NCBI GenBank assembly: GCA_030849805.1
Contig: JASANZ010002203.1
Span: 1-64,000 of the forward strand
DNA length: 64,000 nucleotides
Direction of reading: 5' to 3'
Source of the DNA: Sergeia podlipaevii
Lineage: Eukaryota > Euglenozoa > Kinetoplastea > Trypanosomatida > Trypanosomatidae
Position numbers and translations under genes: made by a program
Notes under the pieces: generated by a model
Database searches by the model: none
What the model saw: the letters and a program-made list of their open reading frames with translations, nothing else
Told to the model about the DNA's origin: nothing
Shown: positions 48,501 through 58,931 of the stretch, piece after piece
Layout of the letters: each line of letters opens with the position of its first letter
How positions within the stretch are numbered: the stretch's first letter is position 1

Positions 48501-50355
48501 GGAGGCGCTCCAAGTTTCAGCGAAGGAGCAGGCGAAACTGACGCGACTCACAGAACGTCTCTCGAAGATGTGTGAGGAGAAGGAAGAGGTTGCGGCGGAG
48601 CTGGCGACCACTTCGGCGAGACTGAAGGCAGAACAGACGCAACTTCACGCCATGCGTGAGCGACAGCAAGGGTCACGGCTGCGAGACGAGAAGGTGGCTA
48701 AGGTGCATGCGCAGCAAATTGGCGAACTGAAGGAGTCACTCGCAGCAGCCGAGGCACTGCGACTGGCAACATCTGCTGCAGACGCGGAGGATAAGGCCCA
48801 TTTAGCAAAGAAAATGGCGTGTGTAGAGGCGCAGTTAGCAGGGCAACAGGAAAAGATCACAAAGTACCGCAGACGTGCTCAGGAAGTGATGAGAGAGGCT
48901 GCACTCGGTGCTACTGCTGAGAGGGCGACGTTGGAGACAGTGTTGAGCATCACGGCGGCGCAGCAAAGGGGCTCTGCCTCCACCGGAGAGGAATGCGATG
49001 ACGCAAAGCAGAGGGAAAAAGACGTGGAGAAGCACAACAGTGCGCATGATGCGGCGAAGGCACTGTTTACAGACACTGAGCACCACTCCGATTCTTTGGG
49101 TCTCATTAGACCGCGCTCGAAGTCGACCAGAAGGCATAGAGGCGGCGATGGCGATGGCGATGGCGCTGGTGCATTCACTGAGGCATCGCCTGCTGCTTCT
49201 TCTCCCACTTCTTCCGCATGGGGTGCGTCCCCCAGCACGCCAAACGACTGGGGCGAGCGAAGCGGTCATTCTGCTCCCGTCATCCGTGTGGCGCTTGATG
49301 CTCCGTTTTCCACGACAGAGATGTCTGGTCAATGCAACAGGGAAGGAGCTATGACTGGAAACACCATGACCTCGACGGAACTTCGCAGGCGTGCAGTGGC
49401 TAGCGTGCAGAGCGTTGTGCTTGAGGTCGCACGACTGCGGGAAACTGCCAAGGCGATGGTGCACGTGTCCCCACCTCCACTCTTTCCCCCGCATCATCGT
49501 CACCACCAGCAGCAAGAGCAGCGGCAGGGTTTTTCTGGGACAGCAGGAGGAGTGGCCCCTGACACTGTGGCGACGAGGTCGCCCTCACCGTTCCCGCGCA
49601 CATTAGACTACTCACCGCCATCACCCCGCACTCGTAGCGCAGACTCAATGGAGAGCTTCAAAGCAGCGGAGGAGGCAGCGCTCGAGGCGGCTCGCCTGTC
49701 TGCCGCGCGGAAGGGGGTCTTCTACCCTCATGAGGGCTCCTATCAGCAGTATGGGCATGATTGGGAAGTCAATGAAGGAGAAGCAGGTAAGAGCCAGAAG
49801 ACCGCAACAACAGCAGAGGAGGAGGGGTACTTTGATGCATACGACGATGCTGTTGTGCAGGCAGTGACAGCGGCGACGACTGGATGGCGTGCTCGCTGTG
49901 TCGCCATACCGCTCCTGCAACAGCCCTTCTCAACACCGCCTGCTGCTGCTGCTGCTGCTGCTGCTGCTACACACGCCGGTCAGAGCAGCAGCCACAAGCG
50001 CCTCGATCATGTTTACGGAAGCACAAGCGCGGCGAAGTCCTCACGTATATCTGTATCTCAGCCCCTCACCACTGAGAGATACACTAGGAGCCGTAGAAGC
50101 AGTGCCGATGTGCTTGCCTCTCATGCACAGCTGTCACCACCGTCACGGTCTTTTTTTGTCGCACTATCTGCGTCTTCTCCAGCTGCCATACCGGCGACGT
50201 TGCCCGCAGCGTCAGGCAAGCGGGCTGCTAGTAGTGCCACGCGTGTCTCTGGACAAGGGTTGTCAAGCTCTAGAGACCGAAGTACTACCACTGGGGAAGT
50301 GGACGGTAGTTGCTCTCCGGCTCGGCCGCCCGCTCTGCATGGGACACTGGTGCCC
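45502..50355 (+). CDS. very long coiled-coil protein (about 1618 residues), unknown
   Basis: The frame opens earlier at a GTG in TA-rich DNA; the first ATG is 45502 (MSAEYATPLRLGYSP). The frame runs to a TAA stop at 50356-50358. Residues 1 to about 350 are low-complexity (Ser, Gln, Pro). About 351-593 is the first coiled coil (starts EVRRHVQVALETYEQQ). About 600-815 is a disordered Ser-rich linker containing VCQRCTGPLFP, a lone CxxC. About 816-1150 is a second coiled coil rich in A, E, K, L and Q. The last 460 residues are disordered and include an Ala run from a CTG repeat and a YFDAYDDAVVQAVTAAT segment. No motor or enzymatic domain was seen. Two long coils joined by a flexible linker suggest a structural scaffold, for example of the basal body, flagellum or cell cortex, but this is not shown. 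Confidence 0.88.
49940..49968. repeat. in-frame (CTG)n repeat coding for Ala run
   Basis: About nine tandem CTG/TGC/GCT units inside the coiled-coil gene, read as GCT and giving poly-alanine. Its length may vary between strains. Confidence 0.93.
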
Positions 50356-50358
50356 TAA

Positions 50359-50393
50359 GCTTCTGGAAAAGGTTTGATGATGATTATTATTAT

Positions 50394-50424
<31 letters not shown>

Positions 50425-51004
50425 GCGGCTGCGTAGCATCTTCCTCAAAGAGAGACAGAGAAAGGGGAGAGGGGGTTACACAGGAGTATAGAAAGCTACA
50501 TATGCATGGGAGAAGGTATGTGTTCATGCACATGGATACACCCCAATGTTTTTTATTTGTTTCTCCAATGGTTTAGCTATGTTGTGTATTATTTTAGATG
50601 CTTAAAAAAAAAAAAGAGAGGGCAATTTTTTTTCACGAAAAATACTGGATACTTGTTGCATCCGCCACTAGTCATTTAATCCTCTCTTTGCTCTAGAGAT
50701 GCTTACAATCACAGCGCATGTGTGTGTGTGTGCGCGCTGCTGCAACCTACTCGAAAGTATTCTGTAGCAATTTGAAGCTTTCTTTTCTTCTTCTTCTTTC
50801 AATTTGCTCTCTGCGTACTTCTGCTTTTATTTTTTTCCACTCAGTTTGCATTTGTCTTGTGAGATTGCTTTGCATTAACTACTCAAACGTTTTGTCTTGC
50901 TTGTCTACAAATAGTACTCACTTCTCATATTATTACCACATTATTATTTTTATTATTATTATTGCACGGAAGTGTCTCTTGTTGCGAAATCAAGAGAGTG
51001 GATC
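50359..51004. other. intergenic with TTG repeat
   Basis: Holds a TTG repeat (50394-50422) soon after the stop codon and T-rich leader sequence. The frame of the next gene opens at a GTG (50972) but the first ATG is at 51005. Confidence 0.6.
50824..50844 (+). promoter_or_regulatory. candidate spliced-leader acceptor for TCF25 gene
   Basis: A T-rich run followed by CCACTCAG (AG 50843-50844). The following 160 bases contain no ATG before 51005. Confidence 0.55.
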
Positions 51005-54000
51005 ATGTCCAGCCGCCAGATGCGTCGTCTTCAGCAGCTCGTCGAGTCTGCCACAGGCATCGATGGGGATTCTAGCGATGACGACGCGATGCCAGAGACG
51101 ATGCAGAGGCCTCCGCAGCCCCGCAGCAAGAAGAACGGAAAGAAGGGGGGCAAGAAACCCGTGATGAACGCCGATATGCTGGCGCAAGCAGAGAAGGAGC
51201 CGCTGCCGGCACCAGTCACCACGTCAGATGGTTCTCCCGTGCCGAGGGCTACGACGCCACCTCCTACCCGTTCCCCAAAGGCAGTGAATACGGCCACGAT
51301 GATGGTGCCGCTGACAACTGCAGCTCCAGACGAAGGCAATGTGCGAGGTAGCGATTCCAGCGGCGAGGAAGGCGACGATAGTCCTTCATTTTCAGATGAT
51401 TTTGGCGACACCTCTGGCGCTGAGGTCCAGCAGCTCGCAATGAAGAACCAACAACAACAGCAGCAGCAGAAGCCTAGCGCGACGGCAGAGGCTATCAAGA
51501 AAGCAGAGGCCGCTGCAGGGGCACGACGCCAGGAGGAGCGGAGGCAGCGCAAGCGGCAGCTCAACAAGGAGAAGAAGGCCCGGGCAGCGGAGGATGAGGA
51601 GCTGCTAGAGCAGGTGCTGCAGGCGCGCATCAAGGAGGACCCCGACCTTGCCTACGGACTTCCGAGTAGCAGTAGAAACACTAATTGCGCATACATGAGT
51701 GGAGAGGGAAGCAGCTCGCCAGGACCGGATGAAGCGAGTGCGAGTGACTTGCTGAGTCTTCTCCTCGTTTGCGACCCTACGCGCCTCAATGCACGTCTTG
51801 AGCGCATTCGTACGTTTGGCGCCGAGGCCGTGGAGGATGTGGGCGACGGATTGACCTCGCATCGCCGCGCCGATGGCGTGGTACGCGATAACAACAGTAA
51901 TTCCATCTTCCCCGAACATGGGTTGCACATACGCTTTAGACCCAGCGCGTTAGCCACACCGAATCGCTATCGATGGCCACCTTTTGACTCCCTCGGTATG
52001 TACATTCACGTCGTGGATATCAAGAAGGAGGCTCAGCAGCAGCAAGAAGAGAGTGCTAGTGCGGAGTGTGTTGCCAAGGGAGCTGTGGCGACAGGAGGAG
52101 CTGCTTCTGCAAAGGGTCTGACGCACCTGAGTGGCGGCTCTGCATGGCCGATGACTTACGCGCTTAACTGCGAGGCCGGCAGCTTCCGTCGCGCGGAGGA
52201 GGCAAGGCAGTTGTGTGTGACTCATTTTGGTGGCGTACGCGAGTTGCTCGATGCGCTTGGCAGCCACGGCGCCTATCATGTGCCGACGCTGCTTACTATC
52301 TCCCAGTCCTTCCAGCTCACCGGCGATGCACTGCGCTCGCAGGAAGTGGTGGATGTCGCCCTCTACACTATCGGCACATTACTCGCGCACTTTCCTGTCG
52401 CTGGTACGTGGCGGCGGCGTGTGCTGCCCTGCGCGCTTGAGTCGAGTGTGTGGGTTCACAAGACGCTGCATCGCGGTATGCACACGGCACTGCGACGTGG
52501 TTGTACGCGTACGGCGCTGGAGATGGGAAAGTTGCTGCTCTCGCTGGATGCGAGAGACCCGATGGGTGTGCTGCTCGTATTGGACTACCTCGCACTCCGC
52601 GCCAAGCGTTGGGTGTGGTTGCTCGAAGTGTATGACCATATGGTAAAGGACATGGTTAGCGGTGCTTCTCCCGTAGATGGTAGTATTGCTGGGAGCCCTG
52701 CCGTTGCACAGGGCGGGAGGGGAGCCCAAGAGACCAACGCTGCCGCCGATACTGGTGAGGAGGACACATTTAGCTCATCCGCCGTTGCGCGGCGCCTTGT
52801 ACAGTTGCCAGGGTTCTTCTTTAGCGCCGCGTTGGCCAAGCGGTTTTTGGAGAAAGAGTTTGAGAACGCAGAGGCGGCGTCCCAGAGTCCAGGAGCAGAA
52901 GGTGGTGCTGCCAAGGCGTCGCTCAAGAACAATAGACCCTCCAAGGTGCTTCGCGACATTACACCTGCGCAGCGACGGCTGATAGATCGGTGTCCTCGCG
53001 CGACGGAGATGTTCGCCGCTGCTGTGTGCCGCTTCCCTCTTGCAGGTGTGCGTCTTGTAGAGGCCCTGCAGGGTGCCCAGGCGGTATGCAGCAAGTCTGA
53101 GCATAAAGCGGTGGACCCGTTCTGGGGCGACGTCGAGCTTGCTGCGGCGGCCGAGGACGTGAATGGCGGTGAAGGTGAGGACGAGGTGGCGGTGATGAAG
53201 GCGCACGTGTCACGTCTTTTTGTTGCTCGGCATGCGGACATGTGGCGGCCAACCGAGTCGTTTCTTTTTGTTCGAGACGCCATCTGCGCTGCGCAGCCTG
53301 CACCTTGTGCGTCGTCCGAGTACGGTATTGGAGGTGTACTGAGCACCTTTGCCGAGTGCCACAGCATCGAAGGCTCTCAGCAGCAGCTACCTTACGCACA
53401 CGCCGACATCAACGCCGCACTTACCTCTTTAAGCACGGATGATGTGCATACGTACTTTTCTCACTACGTCTCTCTTGGCGATGAGGATGTGATGGGAAAT
53501 ACCATAGTCATTCCTGAGGAGCTGCTCCGCGAAGAGGAGGGAGGCGCTGCTTTCGATGGTGCACCACTCGATGGGGATGCGATGCAGCTGTTGCTGCGCT
53601 TTGATGGCAACCAACAGGATCTTCCCCCTGAGATGGAGCAGAACTTCCGTCAGCAGATTCGCCGTCTTCGCGCCGAGCGAGAAGCGGCGGCAGGACGCGG
53701 CGGTGATGCGCAACCTCGTCCGGACATACCTCAGGAGGTGCTGGATCAACTGCGAATGGACGCGGAGAGGCCATTGGATGAGCTTGAGGAGGAGGCGCTA
53801 CTGCGCTTTCGTGCCTTGTACGGCGTGGAAGGAGAAGGTAGCGAAGGCAACAGTGCTGTCTTTACGCCTCGAGAGGAGCTGGAGTTGTTCAAGATGCGCT
53901 TCTCCGAGGATGACACCGTGCGCGCGCGACTGGGCTCCGCGAACATGGTCCGCCTGCTTTTTATGTCTCTTTTGCCGTGGAATGACGTGCAGTCGATAGC

Positions 54001-54157
54001 GTTGCGAGAGGAGCTGTCACATCGCGGCATGGATGACCCCGTGGTAGCCCGCAACCGCCGACGCCGACAGCAGGAGAACGAGGAATGGGAGGCGGAAGAG
54101 GCAGATTGGTTCGATGCGCAGAGTGACTCGGATTTAGAATTTCATGACATTGATTAA
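51005..54157 (+). CDS. TCF25: TCF25/Rqc1 homologue (ribosome quality control)
   Basis: A 1050-residue member of the TCF25 (Nulp1) family. The N-terminal 250 residues are disordered with basic and acidic patches (KKNGKKGGKK, SSGEEGDDS, a Gln run, a charged helix RRQEERRQRKRQLNKEKK). The family core is at about 390-700: GGVRELLDALGSHGAYHVPTL, then RRGCTRTALEMGKLLLSLD followed by DPMGVLLVLDYLALRAKRW, then LPGFFFSAALA, and finally MFAAAVCRFPLAGVRLVEAL. These match in order the conserved blocks of TCF25. Yeast Rqc1 works with the ligase Ltn1 and Cdc48 on stalled 60S subunits, marking nascent chains for degradation; the human protein does the same. The C-terminal part is acidic (ends SDSDLEFHDID). 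It is longer than yeast or human versions (about 700) mainly through linkers. The start is the first ATG of the frame. Confidence 0.9.
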   Translation: MSSRQMRRLQQLVESATGIDGDSSDDDAMPETMQRPPQPRSKKNGKKGGKKPVMNADMLAQAEKEPLPAPVTTSDGSPVPRATTPPPTRSPKAVNTATMMVPLTTAAPDEGNVRGSDSSGEEGDDSPSFSDDFGDTSGAEVQQLAMKNQQQQQQQKPSATAEAIKKAEAAAGARRQEERRQRKRQLNKEKKARAAEDEELLEQVLQARIKEDPDLAYGLPSSSRNTNCAYMSGEGSSSPGPDEASASDLLSLLLVCDPTRLNARLERIRTFGAEAVEDVGDGLTSHRRADGVVRDNNSNSIFPEHGLHIRFRPSALATPNRYRWPPFDSLGMYIHVVDIKKEAQQQQEESASAECVAKGAVATGGAASAKGLTHLSGGSAWPMTYALNCEAGSFRRAEEARQLCVTHFGGVRELLDALGSHGAYHVPTLLTISQSFQLTGDALRSQEVVDVALYTIGTLLAHFPVAGTWRRRVLPCALESSVWVHKTLHRGMHTALRRGCTRTALEMGKLLLSLDARDPMGVLLVLDYLALRAKRWVWLLEVYDHMVKDMVSGASPVDGSIAGSPAVAQGGRGAQETNAAADTGEEDTFSSSAVARRLVQLPGFFFSAALAKRFLEKEFENAEAASQSPGAEGGAAKASLKNNRPSKVLRDITPAQRRLIDRCPRATEMFAAAVCRFPLAGVRLVEALQGAQAVCSKSEHKAVDPFWGDVELAAAAEDVNGGEGEDEVAVMKAHVSRLFVARHADMWRPTESFLFVRDAICAAQPAPCASSEYGIGGVLSTFAECHSIEGSQQQLPYAHADINAALTSLSTDDVHTYFSHYVSLGDEDVMGNTIVIPEELLREEEGGAAFDGAPLDGDAMQLLLRFDGNQQDLPPEMEQNFRQQIRRLRAEREAAAGRGGDAQPRPDIPQEVLDQLRMDAERPLDELEEEALLRFRALYGVEGEGSEGNSAVFTPREELELFKMRFSEDDTVRARLGSANMVRLLFMSLLPWNDVQSIALREELSHRGMDDPVVARNRRRRQQENEEWEAEEADWFDAQSDSDLEFHDID

Positions 54158-54704
54158 GAAGCGTGGAGAGCGGGAGGTGTGTGTGTGTGTTGTGTGTGAA
54201 GTAAGAAGTGGCGGAGTGTGCATTTACGCTTCTGTATGTGTGTGATGTGATGATATGCATAGACACACAGAAACAATGATTTTTCTATTTGCTGCAGCTT
54301 TGAAGTTATATATGTGCGTGTTCTTTCTTTTGTTCCACTTTTTCTTTCCTTTGCGGAGGCAACCATCTCATTTTTTTTTTCCTTCACCTTGCTTTTCACT
54401 CCCACTTCATCTTATTGCTTTTGCTCTCCTACTACAGGTGTGTGCAGTACCAATAATATGTAATTATGTACTCTAGCTGGCAGTATGCGCAGGTACACAT
54501 GGATACCAGGGCGGAGAAGGGGAGGAGAATATGAAATGCTTCTTGCAATATGTTCTTGTCACTTGTTTCTTGTTCCTCAACGTTTTTTTTTCTTTGCTTT
54601 CTCTTATACTGTTTTCTTTTGGCTTAAAAGAAAAAAAATTCAATATTTGTTTTAGAGAGAGTTTGTGCTTGTGTGCGTGTGTGTGTGTGAGTGCGCATTG
54701 AGTG
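54158..54704. other. intergenic
   Basis: TG-rich just after the stop, then T-rich. No gene recognised. Confidence 0.6.
54583..54630 (+). promoter_or_regulatory. candidate spliced-leader acceptor for the gene at 54705
   Basis: A long pyrimidine tract ends in GGCTTAAAAG with AG at 54629-54630; the 74-base leader has no ATG. Confidence 0.5.
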
Positions 54705-55085
54705 ATGAGCTGGTTCTCATCGCATCCATCATGGAAAAAGAAGAACCCCGATACCTTACCCGTCAAAGAGCTAGTGAAGCGTGTGAGCCGCGATGACATT
54801 GCGGCTGTTACGCCTGAAGAGATTTACGACCTCAAGGCATCCATGACGCGTGAAGAACTAGTCATTGCCGTCACTGAAATGCTTGAAAGCAACCGCTTTG
54901 AGGATGTGTTGGAGTGTTCTTGTGCTTCATCGTGGCGTGCGGCGTCAGAGGGGATCACACCACTTGACACGCAAGTAGCTGGCGGCCTCTTTATTGATAA
55001 GCTCAGTCGCCTCTATGCGGTATTACCGTATGTCTCCGCTGATTTCTTAACTCTCATGACTGAATCCTTTGGCGGTAATATGTGA
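54705..55085 (+). CDS. small helical protein (126 residues), unknown
   Basis: Starts MSWFSSHPSWKKKNP. It contains several short helices: PVKELVKRVSRDDIAAV, PEEIYDLKASMTREELVIAVTEML and a more hydrophobic C-terminal half (AGGLFIDKLSRLYAVLPYVSAD). There is no signal peptide or clear membrane span and no recognised family. Alternating short helices with conserved-looking acidic/hydrophobic spacing resemble a helical-bundle adaptor. The frame could start three bases earlier at GTG, but ATG 54705 follows the likely acceptor. Composition is coding-like against T-rich flanks. Confidence 0.78.
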   Translation: MSWFSSHPSWKKKNPDTLPVKELVKRVSRDDIAAVTPEEIYDLKASMTREELVIAVTEMLESNRFEDVLECSCASSWRAASEGITPLDTQVAGGLFIDKLSRLYAVLPYVSADFLTLMTESFGGNM

Positions 55086-56023
55086 GCTTTAGAAGAAGAA
55101 AAAATAAAGTGCTGTTCTGCCTTCTCTCTCTCAAAGAGACTTTTGCTCTCCCTCTTCGTTGACTTTCCCATTCACCTATTCATCCCATTGGCTGTTTCGT
55201 TCGTATGTTGCCTGTTTTTTTTTTGTTGTTGTTGTTGTGGGTTAGTAAAGTAGTGTGTTGATGACGCTCTATTTCTCTCTCTTTATTATTATTATTTTCT
55301 TCATATCGTTACACCCATCTTTATTGAGTTGATCTTTTTGTGATTGTTTTTTATATGTTTCGTTCACAATTGTCGAACTGTTTTTACTACTACTACTATT
55401 ATTATTTTTTTTATTATCATTATATTTATATTTAAAGAAAAACAGAAAGAAGGGAGAAATGTATATACGGAGTAAGAAGACGTGCTGCGGTGATGAGGGA
55501 TATTATTGTACGGTGTGGAATGCTTCCTTTTTTTTTTCTGGTTTCGTAAATCGCTTTTGTTAGACACGGGTGATTATCTCAAGAGCTGCCTTCTTTAAAA
55601 TTTTTTTTTTTTTTTTTGCTTCTCCTTTTTTTTTTTTTTTAAATGTATCTTGCTCACTTTAGTAGCAACCCACGTGGGGGGCCGTTTTTCTATTATTATT
55701 ATTTTGTCTCTGTGCCCCTTTTTTTTGGTTCGTTATTACGAATTTCACACACACACACACACACACATATACACATATATATACATTTTATTGGCACGCG
55801 ACCACATTCTCTATCTGTTTAGTTTTCCTTTCTCTCACGCATACGCTTTACATATAATTGATTTTTTTTTTCTTTCAAAAGACAAAGAAAGAAAAGTGAG
55901 AGAGAACAAGAGTTACTAGGAATAGATCTTCTCACCTTCTCTCTTTCTCGTCCTTTTAAATTTGTATTTGTATTTGTTATCCCCCACTCATTTTTTTTTT
56001 TTTAAAAGAAAAGCGTATAGAAA
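55086..56023. other. intergenic
   Basis: Strongly T-rich, with TTG, ATT, TAC and CA microsatellite fragments (CA at about 55747-55768). Nothing gene-like. Confidence 0.6.
55991..56008 (+). promoter_or_regulatory. candidate spliced-leader acceptor for the gene at 56024
   Basis: Thirteen T followed by AAAAG with AG at 56007-56008, 15 bases before the ATG. A very short leader. Confidence 0.5.
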
Positions 56024-58531
56024 ATGATATCGTCTAGCAATACGTTGCGCGACTACATTTCTAATCAGCAGGTTCTTAAGGCGTTGCGCAAGGGGGAGTC
56101 GATGGATCTTATCGATGAGTTGGGCATTGTATATGGCGTTCATGCACAGCTGGCAGTTGTTCGTTGCGACATAGCAAGTGAACACGATCACAAGAAGGAC
56201 GACGCACGTATTGCAAGCGCCAACTGCCAGCAGCGACGCAAGACAGTAGAAGTGAGCGCGCCAGCTAGCTCGGATGCACATGTGCATGGATCGTGTCTGA
56301 AGGTGGAGCTGAGGCTGCATGAGCGGAAGTGCGAGAGAGGAGATGAGAGTATAGAGGGAAACAATGCTGCTGTTTCATCGGGAGAAGGAGTAGTGGTAGT
56401 AGTTCCGTTAGACAGCCGTCGTACATTTGTTCGTCACGTTGTTCCAGTTGCTGCTGTCGCAAGTTGTGTTAGTGCAGAACGTGTACGAGAAGTTGGAGAA
56501 GGAAAAGACAGCGTTGCGGCCGCTGGTGCTGCGAGCATTTCTGACTGTGTGGGCGGTGCATGGGGGTCACCAGAGCACGTTGAGATTGTAGTCTTAACTT
56601 TTGTAAAGGGCACTGCTGTTGCACAGAGACGAGCGGAAGGGGAGGAAGAAGCACCGGCTGTAGATACGGCAGTCCTATACCGCCTCGCTGCCTCATGCAC
56701 AGGCATCACCCCAACAGACAGCAAGAACAGCAACGCTACTGGTATTTCTATTGCTAGCTGGGCCACGGTGCTGGCTCGGCTGTGTGTGCTCAACAGCGGC
56801 GGTGGTATTGCTGCTATCGGCGTGGAGGACAGCGGCATTACAAACACATCCAACAATGGCGACACAAGAGCCATCATCAGAAGAAAGAAAGATAGCGGCG
56901 TGTCTGGTGAGCCGGTAGCGTGTGAGAGGCATGAGGGGATGAGTGCTCAGTGCTGTGGCAGTGCTGATGATAAACTTACCAGTGCACCACTATCAGTGTT
57001 GCCGAGGCGGCACACTCACCATCAGCATCAGCAACAGCGCAGCCCTGTTGTAGTTGTGCCGCCGTCACTACCTTTGGCCCTGCCCCCACATCCTACGACT
57101 AGCGGTGGTACCACCACCACCACCTCTATGACCACGACGGTGACCGATCCGCGTACAGATCAAAGCACCGTTTCACCATCCACATCAGCAGCAACAACAT
57201 CAATGGTAAGGCAAGCGGCAGTGCGACCGCCACCACTATCTGTAGAAGGAACTAGGACATCATTCCCAATAGAGTTCACAACTCCGAGCAGCGTTTTGCC
57301 CACTGCGGCGGCGGTTCACGACGTTAGCAGCAGCGACGATAGTGTGAGAGGAGGAGGAGGAAGTGAAGGAGGAAGTCCACCTGTTTGTCCTCAGCGCAAC
57401 CGCAGTCGCGGCCCGGATAGCGTAAAGAAGCGTCGGGCAATGCTCTGTGAAGATGACGATCGTGAGGACGGTAGGTTTAAATTCTCTGCGGCACGCAGCC
57501 CAGAAGGTGGAGTCGTCCAGTATGGTATGAGCCGTGCAGGGAAAGTAACAGCGCCTGCTGCTGCTGTCATCACAAATACGCGTGCTACCAACGGCAGTGC
57601 GGAGGAGGTCTCCGCGGCTCGCAAGCGTCTGCAACGCATGTATGACGGCTTGGAGCGCAAGCTGCAGCAAGTTGTTCAGCTCCGACAGTCATTGCAGGAG
57701 CAACGCACCGGCACCAGTGGAGAGACGGCGGCGGCGTTGGATAACTCGCTATCATCGTCACCCTCCATGACATCCTCTTCTTTTTCGCTTATGGGCAGCA
57801 TTGGGGGAGGTAGGAGCAGCGCTGGGGGCGGCCGGGGTCCCACGCGGTTCGGGGTTTCCTCGTCCTATGAGGACCCAACCACCCTTTCTCAAAGTTCACC
57901 CGCACCCGCAGCAGCAGCAGCAGCACTTTCTAGTAGATTCAGAGGAGGATACGCACAACGCCTCTCAGAAGAGAAGGAGGAGACGAGTGCTGCGCCTCAG
58001 CGCGTGGACGACGTCTGTATTGAAAACGAGCAGAGCGACGGGGATGCAGTGGTGGTGGATCGTGCCATGTATAACAGCCGACCACCAACAATTGCTCACA
58101 GTAGCAACGCTCGCCGTGTTGCTGGGACCCACGGAAAGGGTGCGTCTTCACAGCCCAATGACATGCGAGAAATGCGTGTAGAGGTTTCTCGTGATGAGTG
58201 TCGCGCTGCTTTGGCGACAGTAGCCGCAGAACAAAGCACGCCGCATGATACGCCACCACAAGATGTATCGCCATCATCGATACCACTGCCGCCGGTAGGC
58301 TTTACAGATAACTCAGTTCGTGTGGTTGAAAACGAGGAAGAGGAAGAAGATGATGAGTTTATCGAGGGACGCCCGCGTGGCGCGAGAGCCTCTATGACTG
58401 GAAGCCTTGGCAATTTAGGACCTCAAGAGGGTGATTCTTCGGCGCAGCGCATGTATGAGGAGATCAGAGGCCGCTGTTGGCCTTCCTCAAAAAGTGCCAG
58501 CTTAAGCACGGCTACTTCGCTTTTTGATTGA
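56024..58531 (+). CDS. unknown protein, disordered with ordered N-terminus (835 residues)
   Basis: The N-terminal 40 residues (LRDYISNQQVLKALRKGESMDLIDELG) are helical and look ordered. Residues about 80-270 hold alternating hydrophobic strands (VVVVVPL, VEIVVLTFVKG, YRLAASCTGI, WATVLARLCVLN) that may form one divergent alpha/beta domain. Residues about 300-520 are Thr/Ser/Pro-rich and disordered. A helix or short coiled coil lies at about 525-560 (RKRLQRMYDGLERKLQQVVQL). The C-terminal third is disordered with an acidic run (ENEEEEEDDEF). No recognised family. The ATG is the first in frame, 15 bases after a plausible acceptor. Confidence 0.83.
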   Translation: MISSSNTLRDYISNQQVLKALRKGESMDLIDELGIVYGVHAQLAVVRCDIASEHDHKKDDARIASANCQQRRKTVEVSAPASSDAHVHGSCLKVELRLHERKCERGDESIEGNNAAVSSGEGVVVVVPLDSRRTFVRHVVPVAAVASCVSAERVREVGEGKDSVAAAGAASISDCVGGAWGSPEHVEIVVLTFVKGTAVAQRRAEGEEEAPAVDTAVLYRLAASCTGITPTDSKNSNATGISIASWATVLARLCVLNSGGGIAAIGVEDSGITNTSNNGDTRAIIRRKKDSGVSGEPVACERHEGMSAQCCGSADDKLTSAPLSVLPRRHTHHQHQQQRSPVVVVPPSLPLALPPHPTTSGGTTTTTSMTTTVTDPRTDQSTVSPSTSAATTSMVRQAAVRPPPLSVEGTRTSFPIEFTTPSSVLPTAAAVHDVSSSDDSVRGGGGSEGGSPPVCPQRNRSRGPDSVKKRRAMLCEDDDREDGRFKFSAARSPEGGVVQYGMSRAGKVTAPAAAVITNTRATNGSAEEVSAARKRLQRMYDGLERKLQQVVQLRQSLQEQRTGTSGETAAALDNSLSSSPSMTSSSFSLMGSIGGGRSSAGGGRGPTRFGVSSSYEDPTTLSQSSPAPAAAAAALSSRFRGGYAQRLSEEKEETSAAPQRVDDVCIENEQSDGDAVVVDRAMYNSRPPTIAHSSNARRVAGTHGKGASSQPNDMREMRVEVSRDECRAALATVAAEQSTPHDTPPQDVSPSSIPLPPVGFTDNSVRVVENEEEEEDDEFIEGRPRGARASMTGSLGNLGPQEGDSSAQRMYEEIRGRCWPSSKSASLSTATSLFD

Positions 58532-58931
58532 CTGACTGAGTGATGGAGTCGCTATACTTTCTTTTCTTTCCGATTTACTTTACAAAAATTTGAAAAAAAT
58601 GTGGGAAATCAGGTGCTTCAACAATAAAGGAATCAAGTGCTGGAATATATGTTTTCTTTTTTTTTTTCCACTCTTATCTTCTATCACAGGTGCTGCACGC
58701 TTCAATCGGTTGTTTCTATACCTGATACAATGTTCTTCTCTCCTTTATTTTCTCCCTTTTCCCCTTTCGCTTCTAATTGAGAAAAAGGAAAAGTAGATCG
58801 ACTCTACGCAAACGAGAGAAGGTTTCATACAGTGCATAGAGCCTTACACACTATCGGTAGTAATAGGTAACATTTTTTTTTTTCAATTTGATCAAAACAA
58901 GAAGGAACTTAAAAAACAAAAAAAAGACATC
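58532..58931. other. intergenic
   Basis: T-rich, UTR-like. A probable acceptor for the acyltransferase is AG 58910-58911 after a T run at 58873-58883. Confidence 0.6.
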
